From contig NZ_JAGUQP010000011.1 in the NCBI RefSeq assembly GCF_018704065.1, forward strand, positions 1 to 64,000: a stretch of DNA of 64,000 bases, written 5' to 3'. The position numbers and the translations under genes are program-made. Below are positions 9,778-19,663 of this stretch, piece after piece. The notes beneath the pieces are model-generated. The model saw only the letters and a program-made list of their open reading frames with translations. It did not search any database and had not been told where the DNA came from. The first letter of the stretch is position 1; each line of letters opens with the position of its first letter. The stretch comes from Desulfovulcanus ferrireducens (lineage in GTDB: Bacteria > Desulfobacterota > Desulfovibrionia > Desulfovibrionales > Desulfonatronovibrionaceae).

Positions 9778-10293
9778 TTTTCCAATTTTTTGCCATTCAA
9801 CCCTTCATGGGGAAGCGTATTTAATTTGCTGCTTCGCCAAGAATTTTTATTTAGCCGCAAACATACACAGACAAACGCAGAGTTTAACAAGGAGGGGTCA
9901 GCATTGCAGCATTTCAATTTCTATATTAAATGTCGAGTCAAGAAGTGTTTATGTAGGGTCCAAGGCTATCTCATCTAATTTTAAAGAATAATCTCGCGCA
10001 AAGACGCCAAGGAAAAGACATTTTTGTTCGGCTTGAGTTCCAAGCCGAACAAAAACCCCTCGGCCCGAAGGGCCGAAAGGCTTTGATCTGGGTTTAGTCT
10101 AAAGCCAGATCAAAAAACTTTGCACCTTGGCGGCTTGGCGCGAGGTTTTCTCTTAAACCTGATGTCGGAGCACTATTAACAGGCGCTTCTTTGATGGGCA
10201 AGTCTTAAACAGCAACAAAACTCCATCCTGAACCCAACAAACTCAAAATGCCGGGATTGCAATTGTCCTTCAATAAGTTTATGGGCAAAGGCT
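9778..10293. other. Intergenic region between divergent operons with repeats
   Basis: This gap separates the leftward larB operon from the rightward sigma-54 activator, so promoters for both should lie here; I could not assign either convincingly. It holds a family A element (9964-10150) and, at about 9853-9885, a decayed end resembling the family B terminal repeat (AGCCGCAAAC...CACAGACAAACGCAGA). Small frames crossing it are artefacts of the repeats. Confidence 0.55.
9964..10150 (+). repeat. Family A palindromic element, copy A1
   Basis: Ends form a long imperfect inverted repeat (CTCGCGCAAAGACGCC at the left, GGCGGCTTGGCGCGAG at the right). Inside are three hairpins in series: a perfect 15-bp stem with loop AGTTC at 10021-10055, CGGCCC-GAA-GGGCCG at 10061-10075, and a ten-pair stem starting TTTGATCTGG at 10082-10114. 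Relative to copy A2 at 21413, the third stem differs by a paired change (GATCTGG/CCAGATC against GAGCTGG/CCAGCTC), so structure rather than bare sequence is conserved. The outer right arm seen in A2 is missing here. Confidence 0.85.
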
Positions 10294-11673
10294 ATGGCCG
10301 AGAAAACTATTTTGTTTATTTCCCGTGCAGATCAGGTCACGCCGCTGTTCGCTCAATTTAAGGAACATGGCCTGGGAGTTATTATGAGCGACTCCTTGTC
10401 TAGCGCACTCAAGGTTATTGAACAGAAGAAACCGGTTTTGATTTTTTCTCAAGTGAGACTGCCAGGATACAGGATTGAGGACTTGCTGCATAAAATATCA
10501 GGGCTAAATTATAAAGTTGATGTAGTTGCATTTACCGAACAAGGCTCGGCGAGTGAAGCCAAGAGGATTTTGGAGTTAGGGGCCAAGGATTATTGGCTTA
10601 CTCCTTTAATCTGGGATAAGATAAAGGCCATTTTACCTCAGAAAAAGTCTCGAGCGACAAAAGATATTCGTCCAAAAAGTACGGCAAAATTTGAAATAAT
10701 CGGCGAACATCCAAGCATAAAAAATGTTTTGGCCTTGGCCCGTAGAGTTGCTAACTCGAAGGCGACCGTGCTTATTTCTGGAGAGTCCGGCACAGGTAAA
10801 GAGTTGTTTGCCCGGTACCTGCATTATCAAAGTTCCAGGGCAGAGATGCCATTTGTAGCCATAAATTGCGCGGCCCTGCCTGAACATCTTTTGGAAAGTG
10901 AGCTTTTTGGGCATGAAAAGGGAGCCTTTACTGGCGCCATTAGCCGTAAGCTGGGGAAGTTTGAGCTGGCCAGTGGAGGAACCATCCTTTTGGATGAGAT
11001 TACAGAAATGGACATGTCTTTGCAGGCAAAGTTGCTTAGAGTTTTGCAGGAAAATGAAATCGACCGGGTGGGAGGAACAGAGACTATCAAGGTAGATGTA
11101 CGTGTGCTAGCCACTACCAATAGAGATGTAGAGGAATGCGTGCAAAAAAAAGAGTTCAGGCAGGATCTTTTTTATCGTTTAAATGTGATCCCGTTGAAGC
11201 TTCCTCCTCTAAGGGAGAGAGGCAGTGATGTTTTGTTGTTAGCCGAATATTTTGTGCGTAAATTTTGTCGAGAGTATGGCGTGTCTCCTCTAGAGTTTTC
11301 TGAACAGGCCAAAAAATGGCTCATGGATTATGATTGGCCGGGCAATGTGCGTGAATTGCAAAATCTTATGGAAAGGGCGGTACTTTTGGCCGGAAAAGGA
11401 AAGATTGAAGTCAAGCACTTTCTGCTGGAAGGCGAAGAGTGGCCTGATGAGATATGTTTAGAGGAAAAGAAACCACCTATAGAGAAACAAGATTTTTCAG
11501 AAAAAAATGATGAAGTTTTGCCTTTGCACGAGATGGAAAAGAGGATGATTCTAAAAAGCTTGCAAAAAACCGGTGGAAACAGGACGCAGGCCTCGGAACT
11601 ACTCGGTATTTCAGTGCGCACATTACGTAATAAGCTGAATGAATATCGCAAACAGGGCTTGGTTATCCCTTAA
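10294..11673 (+). CDS. NtrC-family sigma-54 activator with degenerate receiver
   Basis: 459 residues in three parts. The N-terminal CheY-like domain (1-118) has the usual phosphoacceptor Asp replaced: the strand reads LIFSQVRLPG where LLDxRLPG would be expected, so classical phosphorylation is unlikely. The AAA+ domain (about 137-370) has Walker A GESGTGKE, the sigma-54 contact loop GAFTGA near 210, Walker B GTILLDEI and the arginine-finger region FRQDLFYRLNVIPL. The C-terminal Fis-type helix-turn-helix (about 420-455) includes GGNRTQASELLGISVRTLRN. That HTH resembles FlbD/FlrC-type regulators of late flagellar genes, but no flagellar gene is in the window, so its target is unknown. Confidence 0.88.
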   Translation: MAEKTILFISRADQVTPLFAQFKEHGLGVIMSDSLSSALKVIEQKKPVLIFSQVRLPGYRIEDLLHKISGLNYKVDVVAFTEQGSASEAKRILELGAKDYWLTPLIWDKIKAILPQKKSRATKDIRPKSTAKFEIIGEHPSIKNVLALARRVANSKATVLISGESGTGKELFARYLHYQSSRAEMPFVAINCAALPEHLLESELFGHEKGAFTGAISRKLGKFELASGGTILLDEITEMDMSLQAKLLRVLQENEIDRVGGTETIKVDVRVLATTNRDVEECVQKKEFRQDLFYRLNVIPLKLPPLRERGSDVLLLAEYFVRKFCREYGVSPLEFSEQAKKWLMDYDWPGNVRELQNLMERAVLLAGKGKIEVKHFLLEGEEWPDEICLEEKKPPIEKQDFSEKNDEVLPLHEMEKRMILKSLQKTGGNRTQASELLGISVRTLRNKLNEYRKQGLVIP

Positions 11674-11678
11674 CTCTC

Positions 11679-12515
11679 TTGATTAGCAAAATGCTCGATG
11701 CTTCTAAACCTCATGACAAGTCACTTTTTCTGGAGAAGGAGATAGATTCTTCTTTTGTGGCCCGGAAAAGGCTTTTTATCGGCCTGATTACAGGCACATC
11801 CATTTTAATCTGTATATCTTTGGTCCTACTTTGGATTATTCCCTATGTAGGCTTAAAGAATATTCACCCTTTGGCCCCTTGGATTTTAGGTTTTCTGGTT
11901 TTAGGCCTGATTGTCTTTATTGCCTGGGCCTCTTTGGGGCTGATCATAAATATCCTCCTGGGTAAAAATATTTTCTTTTCGCAAAAATTGCGCGGCTTAT
12001 CCATAAAGTTTTTTTTACCTTTGATGACATTACTTGGTCGGCTGCTCGGTATCCCGAAACAAAAAGTGCGCGCTTCTTTTATCAAGGTAAATAACGAACT
12101 GGTAAGCGCTGAGCATAAACAATACGCTTCAAATGATGTGCTCATGCTCATGCCTCATTGCTTGCAAAGCAGTTCGTGCAAGATCAGGCTGACCTACGAT
12201 ATCTTCAACTGTAAACGTTGCGGTAAATGTCCCATTGCCGGATTGTTGGATTTAAGTGAAAAATATGGGGTCAAGCTGGCTATTGCTACCGGCGGGACCA
12301 TTGCCAGGCGAATAGTTGTTCAGGCCAGGCCAAAATTTATTATTGCTGTGGCCTGTGAACGGGATTTGGCCAGTGGTATTCAAGATACTTATCCTATCCC
12401 TGTTTATGGCATCCTCAATCTAAGACCCAGTGGCCCGTGCATAGATACACTGGTCCTTCTTGACCATGTGCAGTGGGTTTTAAACAAGTTTGTCCTGCCC
12501 TTGTCTAAAAGATGA
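11679..12515 (+). CDS. DUF116 membrane protein with cysteine cluster
   Basis: A 278-residue DUF116 family protein. Two hydrophobic helices lie at about 32-58 and 68-97. The C-terminal domain has a Cys-rich motif, PHCLQSSSCK followed by CKRCGKC (about 160-185), that could bind a metal or Fe-S cluster, and later ACERDLASGI. The function is not established. It begins 6 nt after the activator, apparently at TTG 11679 (ATG at 11691 is an alternative), and ends in a 4-nt overlap with rsmB. From memory, DUF116 beside rsmB is a recurring arrangement in Desulfovibrio-like genomes and suggests a link to translation or RNA modification. Confidence 0.8.
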   Translation: MISKMLDASKPHDKSLFLEKEIDSSFVARKRLFIGLITGTSILICISLVLLWIIPYVGLKNIHPLAPWILGFLVLGLIVFIAWASLGLIINILLGKNIFFSQKLRGLSIKFFLPLMTLLGRLLGIPKQKVRASFIKVNNELVSAEHKQYASNDVLMLMPHCLQSSSCKIRLTYDIFNCKRCGKCPIAGLLDLSEKYGVKLAIATGGTIARRIVVQARPKFIIAVACERDLASGIQDTYPIPVYGILNLRPSGPCIDTLVLLDHVQWVLNKFVLPLSKR

Positions 12516-13795
12516 AGCCAACAAACGCACGCCAGCTGGCCCTAAAAATCCTGTCTCAAGTACTAAACAGTCGCAGGGAACTGCAAGCTAGCCTGGATGA
12601 ACATTTGAGAAAAGTAGCCAGAGATGAAGACAAGGGGCTGATAACTGAGCTTTGTTATGGATACTTGCGTTTGAAAGGTCGTGTTGACCATCTCCTTTCC
12701 CTCTATCTTAAGACTCCGGAAAAGTTGCCCCCAAAAGTAAGGTTAATTTTGGGGCTGGCTGGTTATGAACTCTTGTTTTTAAAAATCCCTGCTTATGCGT
12801 CCGTGTCCTGGGCTGTGGCAGCTGTAAAAAAAGGTTTCGGGCAGGGACTGGCTAATGTGGCCAATGCGGTACTACGCAAGCTATCCAGGTTGGATGCTCA
12901 TGATGAGAGGCTGTTTAGGCAGGATAATCCACCAAGAAATATTTTTTTGTCCAGATATTACTCTTGTCCGGAGTGGATTGTTAATCTGTGGCTGAAAGCC
13001 TATGGTCAGGAATTTACCCGGAATATTCTGGAGCAAAGTATTGCCAAACCGCCTCTGGGTATCAGGATTGACGCTGACGCCAGTGAATTCTTTTCCTGGA
13101 GTGAATTTCTCACAGAGGCAGCAGACGTGATTTTAGCTCATCACCCTCCTATTGTAGCCTTGCGCCAACTCAACCATTCAACCAATCAACTACTCAACCA
13201 CATAACTTATTCCAGGCAAAGTTATGCTGGCCAGGAGGTTATTTTAGAGCTTGATCCCAAAAGCTGGCCAGAGCCCATCTGGGATGCCTGTGCAGGTCGG
13301 GGAGGAAAAACATTTCTCTTGCATAGGCTGGGGCGCAAGGTGCTAGCCAGTGATGTGCATTTGGGCCGGATCAAAGGATTAAAGGGTGAAGCCAGGCGTT
13401 TAAAGTCAACTTTCCCCTATTTTGTGGGGTCTAGTTTTTATCCTCCACTGAAGATACGCCCGTCAACAATTTTGCTCGATGTGCCTTGCTCAGGTCTTGG
13501 GGTCTTAAGCCGTCGGCCAGATATTAAGTGGAAAAGAAAGCCAAAAGATATTCAAAAGGTTATATCGGTTCAGTCCAGAATGCTTAAATGTGCTGCCAGC
13601 CTTCTACCTCGAGGTGGAGAGCTTATCTATGTTACCTGTACCTTGAATCCAGATGAAAACGAGGAACAAATCAAAAGGCTGGTTAAAGAAAACAAATCCT
13701 TGCAACTTATACGGACCTTTCAAACCGATGAGCAAAAGGGGCTAAAGGAGTTCTTTTTTGGAGCAAGGCTTAGGAAGAAGAAGTTAGGAGATTAG
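12512..13795 (+). CDS. rsmB: 16S rRNA m5C967 methyltransferase RsmB
   Basis: 427 residues. The N-terminal NusB-like RNA-binding domain (about 1-140) precedes a Rossmann methyltransferase domain: SAM motif DACAGRGGKTFLL (usually AAPGGKT), the catalytic PCSG in LDVPCSGLGVLSRRPD, and the second cysteine in VTCTLNPDENEEQ. It should methylate C967 of 16S rRNA. Residues of about 220-235 (LNHSTNQLLNHITYS) are encoded by a simple CAACCA-type repeat, and the C-terminal RKKKLGD and stop lie in a GGAAGTTAG tract, so two repeat types have entered this essential-type gene without breaking the frame. It is translationally coupled to the DUF116 gene. Confidence 0.87.
   Translation: MKPTNARQLALKILSQVLNSRRELQASLDEHLRKVARDEDKGLITELCYGYLRLKGRVDHLLSLYLKTPEKLPPKVRLILGLAGYELLFLKIPAYASVSWAVAAVKKGFGQGLANVANAVLRKLSRLDAHDERLFRQDNPPRNIFLSRYYSCPEWIVNLWLKAYGQEFTRNILEQSIAKPPLGIRIDADASEFFSWSEFLTEAADVILAHHPPIVALRQLNHSTNQLLNHITYSRQSYAGQEVILELDPKSWPEPIWDACAGRGGKTFLLHRLGRKVLASDVHLGRIKGLKGEARRLKSTFPYFVGSSFYPPLKIRPSTILLDVPCSGLGVLSRRPDIKWKRKPKDIQKVISVQSRMLKCAASLLPRGGELIYVTCTLNPDENEEQIKRLVKENKSLQLIRTFQTDEQKGLKEFFFGARLRKKKLGD
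13168..13203. repeat. CAACCA-type low-complexity tract (family F) inside rsmB
   Basis: Five near-copies of a 7-9 base word (CTCAACCATT, CAACCAAT, CAACTACT, CAACCACA) occur in frame within the region joining the RNA-binding and catalytic domains of RsmB. A related tract of the same style lies in non-coding DNA near 21765-21795. It looks like an insertion tolerated at a domain linker. Confidence 0.65.
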
Positions 13796-13817
13796 GAAGT
13801 TGGGAAGTTAGGAAGGT
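13776..13817. repeat. GGAAGTTAGG tract (family D) across the rsmB 3' end
   Basis: Repeated words GGAAG, AAGTTAGG, AAGTTGGG span the last codons of rsmB and the short gap before the convergent cobD-cobQ gene. The same words recur at 15340-15402, 60163-60275, 60641-60690 (inverted) and 62694-62845, so this is a dispersed family. Confidence 0.7.
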
Positions 13818-13823
13818 AACTGC

Positions 13824-16454
13824 CTAAGCTCCCAGCAAAGAGTAAATTTTATCCAGGTCTAAATTCTGGCGGACGATATCTGCCAGGCGTTCTAAAGCAG
13901 GCTCCAGATCATAGTGGCTCTGGATGTGTTTTAGAGGGGAGAGTCCTTTTTGGGCTCTTACTTTGTCCAGCCAAAACCGCCGAAATGCATCACTGTCAAA
14001 GATGCCATGAACATAAGTGCCCCAGATACTTCTGTTTTTTAAACCATAACCTAATGGTTTCTGCTCGTTACTAACGATGACAGGATTCAGATTGGCTAGG
14101 GGGTGGCTTTTTCCGTGATGGATTTCATAGCCTTTGATGGGGATTTTATTTTCGTACCATACGCCTTGGACCTGAGAGAGGGTTTTTTCCGGTGACAGGA
14201 CAGTTATAATTGGAAGTAAGTTTAGTCCAGGTATTTCAGCTTTGTCAGACTCAATCTTGTGCGGATCTTTAATCTTTGTCCCCAGCATTTGAAAACCACC
14301 GCAAATACCGACCAGCTCTTTTTTCTCATCAAGAGTGAAATCTAAAATAGCCTGCACAAACCCCTTGTCCTGTAAGAATTTAAGATCAGCAAAGACATTT
14401 TTGCTGCCCGGCAGGATAAGGGCGTCCATCTGTTTTATATCTGTTGCAGATTTTAAAATGATTACCTCTGAGTCAGGTTCAAGGTAGAGGGGATCAATAT
14501 CATTGAAATTAGAAATGTGTGGAAGGTCCACGACTCCTATGACTACTTTGTCTGCACACTTTGTCCTGCCTTGTCGGGAAAGGCTGAGCTTATCTTTGAA
14601 GCTTACGGAATCTTCCTCCGGCAGACCCAGCCTGTCAATATAAGGGACAATGCCCAGGAAAGGCTTGCCTGTTGATAGTGAGCAAAAGTCCAATGCGTGC
14701 TTCAGCAAGTCTTTTTGCCCGCGAAATTTATTGATGACCAGGCCACAGATTAAATCCTGCTCCCATTTGTCAAGAAGGGCCAGAGTGCCCACAAAAGAGG
14801 CAAATATACCTCCTCTGTCTATATCTCCGACAAGCAAGACCTTGGCCTCAGCGTATCTGGCCATACACATGTTTACTATGTCGTGGCTTTTTAAGTTAAT
14901 TTCAGCCGGGCTTCCCGCTCCTTCTAAAATTATAATTTCAAATTCGCTGGCCAGTTGGTCAAATGCGTCTTGTGCTGCCCGGAAGGCTTTTGGCTTGAAC
15001 CGGATATATTCGTTGACATTCATATTGCCTACAGGCTTGCCCATGACAATAATCTGGGACCCTGTTTCAGAATTGGGTTTGAGCAAAACAGGGTTCATGC
15101 GCACATCCGGGTCCAGGCGACAGGCCTGTGCCTGGACTACCTGGGCTCTGCCCATCTCCAACCCTTCCCGGGTGACAAACGAATTCAGAGACATGTTTTG
15201 GGCCTTAAACGGGGCAACTTTAAAGCCATCCTGAAGAAAAATTCGTCCCAGGGCAGCAGCAAGGATACTTTTGCCGGCATTGGAACTGGTCCCCTGGACC
15301 ATGATCGCTTTTGCTTTTCTTTTTTGGTGACGGATCCGTTGTGAAGTCGGGAAGTTGGGAAGGTTGGAGGTTGGGAAGATGAGAGCATGAGAAGATGAGA
15401 GATCAGATAAGATAGATTTCAAGCTTTTGACCAGGGCCTGGTTTTGTTCAGGCGTTTTTATTGCCAGGCGGAAAAATTTAGAGCCCAACCCCTTAAAGTT
15501 GGTACATGTGCGGATAAGAATTTTTTGAGGCAGTAATTTTTCGGCCAGGTAGGTAGAGGCAAGGTTCTTTTTATTGAGTTTGACCAGGATAAAATTGGCT
15601 TGGCCAGGGAAAATCGTCAGTTCTGGGAGCTCTTTTAGATCCGAGATAAATTTTTCCTTGAATTCGGGCAGAGTTTTATGGGTCTGGCGAACGAAGTTTT
15701 GGTCATTCAAGGCACCAGCAGCAATTTTTTGGGCCAGGAAGTTAACCGACCAGGGTGGAAGAAAATTTTCTATTTTTCGGGCAAGTGGTTTGCGGGCGAT
15801 GGCCAGTCCAACCCTTAGACCTGGTAGCGCAAAAAATTTGGTCAAAGAGATAATCGTGACTACATTGGGCAGGGAGAATAAAAACATGCGCGAAATGGAC
15901 GGCGCAAAATCTGCAAAGGCCTCGTCGACAACAAAAAAACTTTGGGGATGATTTTGGGCCAGGCTGGCTAGCTTTTGGGCAGGGATTGTCTGCCCTGTGG
16001 GATTGTTGGGTTGCCCAAGGAAGACCAGGGCCGGCTCTTTTAGAGATTGTTCCAGCTCCTGCAAATCCAGTTGAAAATCATTTTCCTCTTTCAGGTAGAT
16101 ATATTTTATCCCTAGTCCATATATATCTGCTATACGTTCATATTCTACGTAAGAAGGTACCGGGATAACGGCCTGGCGTACAGGGAATAATCTGGGTACC
16201 ACAGAGAGTATCTCTGATGCCCCATTACCTACAACAATTTCTTCTGGGCTAACCCCGTAAAAACTAGCTGCGCTTTGTTTGAGTTCCAGGTTGTGGGGGT
16301 CTGGATAATGGGCGATTTGCCATAAATTTTCAGCCATCATCTGGCCAACCCATTCTGGCGGGCCAAGAGGATTGATGCTGGCGGAAAAGTCTAAAATTTC
16401 CTGAGGCGAACAACCAATCCGCTTGGCTGCCGCCCAGATATTTCCTCCGTGCAT
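13824..16454 (-). CDS. cobD-cobQ: Fused CobD (threonine-P decarboxylase) and CobQ (cobyric acid synthase)
   Basis: 876 residues, two cobalamin enzymes in one frame. Residues 1 to about 355 are a PLP aminotransferase-fold L-threonine-O-3-phosphate decarboxylase: MHGGN start, LGQPNNPTG, and PLP lysine in SLTKFFALPGLRVG; it would supply aminopropanol phosphate. Residues from about 385 are CobQ, which amidates cobyrinate side chains: P-loop VQGTSSNAGKS, glutaminase nucleophile in CGGFQMLG, and the histidine in GTYVHGIFD. The junction (about 355-385, reading SSHALIFPTSNLPNFPTSQR) is encoded by a family D repeat tract. It converges on rsmB. I see no cobalamin riboswitch upstream. Either half could also be read as a separate gene if CobQ restarts at the Met near 15300. 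Confidence 0.88.
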   Translation of the reverse strand: MHGGNIWAAAKRIGCSPQEILDFSASINPLGPPEWVGQMMAENLWQIAHYPDPHNLELKQSAASFYGVSPEEIVVGNGASEILSVVPRLFPVRQAVIPVPSYVEYERIADIYGLGIKYIYLKEENDFQLDLQELEQSLKEPALVFLGQPNNPTGQTIPAQKLASLAQNHPQSFFVVDEAFADFAPSISRMFLFSLPNVVTIISLTKFFALPGLRVGLAIARKPLARKIENFLPPWSVNFLAQKIAAGALNDQNFVRQTHKTLPEFKEKFISDLKELPELTIFPGQANFILVKLNKKNLASTYLAEKLLPQKILIRTCTNFKGLGSKFFRLAIKTPEQNQALVKSLKSILSDLSSSHALIFPTSNLPNFPTSQRIRHQKRKAKAIMVQGTSSNAGKSILAAALGRIFLQDGFKVAPFKAQNMSLNSFVTREGLEMGRAQVVQAQACRLDPDVRMNPVLLKPNSETGSQIIVMGKPVGNMNVNEYIRFKPKAFRAAQDAFDQLASEFEIIILEGAGSPAEINLKSHDIVNMCMARYAEAKVLLVGDIDRGGIFASFVGTLALLDKWEQDLICGLVINKFRGQKDLLKHALDFCSLSTGKPFLGIVPYIDRLGLPEEDSVSFKDKLSLSRQGRTKCADKVVIGVVDLPHISNFNDIDPLYLEPDSEVIILKSATDIKQMDALILPGSKNVFADLKFLQDKGFVQAILDFTLDEKKELVGICGGFQMLGTKIKDPHKIESDKAEIPGLNLLPIITVLSPEKTLSQVQGVWYENKIPIKGYEIHHGKSHPLANLNPVIVSNEQKPLGYGLKNRSIWGTYVHGIFDSDAFRRFWLDKVRAQKGLSPLKHIQSHYDLEPALERLADIVRQNLDLDKIYSLLGA
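15340..15402. repeat. Family D tract forming the CobD-CobQ linker
   Basis: Plus-strand words GAAGTCGGGAAGTTGGGAAG, GGTTGGAGG and GAAGATGAGAG repeat across the exact boundary of the two enzyme domains. On the coding strand they give Pro/Ser/Asn-rich residues absent from either family, so the linker is repeat-derived. Confidence 0.8.
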
Positions 16455-16573
16455 AGAAATACAGTGTAGGGCTTAAAGGTTAGGGTATCAAGTCAAACTC
16501 GTTTCGATTTAAACACAACAATTCGTTTGACGCAACTTTAGAGCCAGTGGCTGAACCCTATGCTTATCCGCTG

Positions 16574-16622
16574 GTTGAAAGTGTTGGTTTCTGAAATGCA
16601 TTACAAAAGGCTTGGGTAAACC
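16574..16622 (+). repeat. Family C fragment, copy C2
   Basis: The segment starting TTGAAAGTGTTGGTTTCTG matches one terminal arm of the 19284-19597 element (about 85 percent over 48 bases by eye) and shares 20 exact bases with the window's left edge. It directly abuts the family B element, as though one inserted next to the other. Confidence 0.7.
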
Positions 16623-16635
16623 ATCTAATGCACTT

Positions 16636-16890
16636 TTTAACCGCAGACCCACGCAGACTAACGCAGACATTCTTGTTCGGCAGACGTTGCCGAACAAAAA
16701 CCTGACGGCCTTTCAGGCCGTGGTTAAGGTTAGTAACTATTAGTTTCCAGGTGTGCTGATAGCCGTATCCGATACGACAAGAATCGAAACTCAAATATCC
16801 TTCCCGGCCTTTCAGGCCGGGACAGCAGCGCGACCGGCAAGTCGCAGGACGCGCTTGTCTGCGTCCATCTGCGTGGGTCTGCGGTTAAAA
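16636..16890 (-). repeat. Family B palindromic element, copy B1 (inverted)
   Basis: About 255 bases bounded by inverted repeats that begin TTTTAACCGCAGAC and continue with tandem ACGCAGAC words. Between them are the four family hairpins, here in reverse order: TTGTTCGGCA...TGCCGAACAA first, then the GGCCTTTCAGGCC stems, then the GACTT-loop hairpin. All other B copies in the window run in the opposite orientation. Confidence 0.9.
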
Positions 16891-16907
16891 TATGAGCTTT
16901 TATAAAT

Positions 16908-16936
16908 AAAAAGGCCGGAACTTGTCCGGCCTTTTT
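16908..16936 (-). terminator. Rho-independent terminator of groESL
   Basis: GGCCGGA (16913-16919) pairs with TCCGGCC (16925-16931), flanked by A5 and T5, so it can act in both directions. It lies 36 bases beyond the groEL stop on the minus strand. Confidence 0.88.
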
Positions 16937-16972
16937 CGGTATCTTTGTTTATTTTGTTTATATAGTTTTATA

Positions 16973-18616
<1,644 letters not shown>

Positions 18617-18635
18617 TTAATATTTTGTTGTTGCT

Positions 18636-18926
18636 TTAGCTTTCGATGATAGCCAAAATATCGTCTTCGCGCATTACCAGATGTTCAACACCATCAATTT
18701 TGACTTCAGTGCCGGCATATTTGTTGAATAAGATTTTATCCCCTGCCTTGACGCTCATAGGGATGGTTTTGCCATCATCGGCTATTTTGCCAGGGCCTAC
18801 AGCAACAACTTCACCCTTGATGGGCTTTTCTTTTGCAGTATCAGGAATGATGATTCCACCTTTGGTTACTTCCTCTTCTTCCAAACGTTTAACCAGAACA
18901 CGATCGTGTAAAGGTTTTAAGTTCAT
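18636..18926 (-). CDS. groS: Co-chaperonin GroES
   Basis: 96 residues beginning [19 protein letters not shown], with the mobile loop around [18 protein letters not shown] that contacts GroEL and the typical end [12 protein letters not shown]. The frame extends five residues upstream, but GGAGGTG eight bases before the ATG at 18924-18926 decides the start. It is the first gene of the groESL operon. It caps the GroEL folding chamber. Confidence 0.97.
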   Translation of the reverse strand: MNLKPLHDRVLVKRLEEEEVTKGGIIIPDTAKEKPIKGEVVAVGPGKIADDGKTIPMSVKAGDKILFNKYAGTEVKIDGVEHLVMREDDILAIIES

Positions 18927-18980
18927 GCTATTCACCTCCATTTGAGTTTTAAAATTTCCTGTTCCTCAAAGTCGTCCCGC

Positions 18981-19009
18981 CATATAAACATCGTATTAGC
19001 ACTCGTCAA
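18981..19009 (-). promoter_or_regulatory. Sigma-70 promoter of groESL
   Basis: On the minus strand, TTGACG (19004-19009) and TATATG (18981-18986) are spaced by 17 bases. The -35 box lies within the CIRCE spacer, so HrcA bound at CIRCE would occlude it. Position relative to groES (about 55 bases) is consistent. Confidence 0.8.
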
Positions 19010-19022
19010 GAGTGAGTGCTAA
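18996..19022. promoter_or_regulatory. CIRCE operator (HrcA binding site)
   Basis: A perfect 9-9-9 inverted repeat: TTAGCACTC, nine-base spacer, GAGTGCTAA. This is the canonical HrcA operator of heat-shock operons. HrcA itself is not in the window. Confidence 0.98.
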
Positions 19023-19663
19023 TAAAATTTTAAAATTTTTTCTTGATGAGAAAAATTGCCAAAGTTATTAGGTGGTTATGTAATTGGGAGTTTGAGTAGA
19101 CAAGCAAGGAACGTGGGAGGAATGGCGTTAAAAAGAATAGTTTTCAAGCTCCGGGAAATAACGATTTTTCGCAAAATTTTGACAAAACCTAAAGTTTTGG
19201 GCAGCTAGTTTGGTTGGGTACTAAATAATAACGAGATGATGCACAAGGAAAAGTTTTGTTTTTGTAAAAAATTATTCATTCTTACAGGGTCTGTGGCCAA
19301 ACCCTTTTACTGATTAGGTTCTTTCAGTCTTGGTTTCTTTCATGCTGGTGCAAAGGCTTGGACATGTTCTCAAAACTTGCTTGCGGCCAGAGTATAATGG
19401 GATACTTTGGGTTATCGAATATTCTTTTAATGAAGGATAGTCTATGTAAAATTTCGCAAAATGTTTAACCCATTCCCCCGATGCTCTGTTTTTTCCGCAA
19501 GCTTCATCAAGATGGGTTACCCAAGCCATTTGCAATGCACTTCACAAACCAAGACTTTCAATTAGGGGGTAGGATGTGGGTTGGCCACAGGCTCTATAGT
19601 CAAGAGTCTTTTTGACCCACCTTTAGTCCTCGGCACTAAGAAATTAAGGCAGGAGATATAATT
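19023..19663. other. Non-coding region between groES and serS
   Basis: 641 bases. The left part (19023-19283) shows no gene. The right part is occupied by a MITE-like element (19284-19597). The serS ribosome site AGGAG lies at about 19650. A 73-codon minus-strand frame inside the element has no recognisable homology and is probably non-coding. Confidence 0.5.
19284..19597. mobile_element. MITE-like element, family C (copy C1)
   Basis: About 314 bases with imperfect terminal inverted repeats of about 75-80 bases. The left end has CTGTGGCCAAACCC and GTCTTGGTTT; the right end, read on the minus strand, has CTGTGGCCAACCC and GTCTTGGTTT, each followed by a TGCAAA-GGCTTGG block. There is no transposase. 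One arm recurs at 16574-16622 and at the window's left edge. I call it a miniature inverted-repeat element on structure only. Confidence 0.65.

Larger units (their letters stand above)
16455..16972. other. Repeat-filled intergenic region between cobD-cobQ and groEL
   Basis: 518 bases containing a family C fragment (16574-16622), a complete family B element (16636-16890) and a bidirectional terminator (16908-16936). Short frames here fall within the repeats and are not genes. The promoter of cobD-cobQ is expected between 16455 and about 16570 but I cannot point to it. Confidence 0.6.

Noticed and set aside
16455-16570. Cobalamin riboswitch upstream of cobD-cobQ
   Set aside because: I see no B12-box core or matching long-range structure; only about 115 bases are free before repeat sequence.
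16636-16890. Minus-strand ORFs of 62 and 76 codons near the groEL end
   Set aside because: Both run through family B and C repeat sequence, and equivalent frames are not maintained in the other copies.
19314-19535. 73-codon minus-strand frame in the MITE-like element
   Set aside because: No recognisable homology and it lies within the inverted-repeat element; could be a remnant but not supportable.
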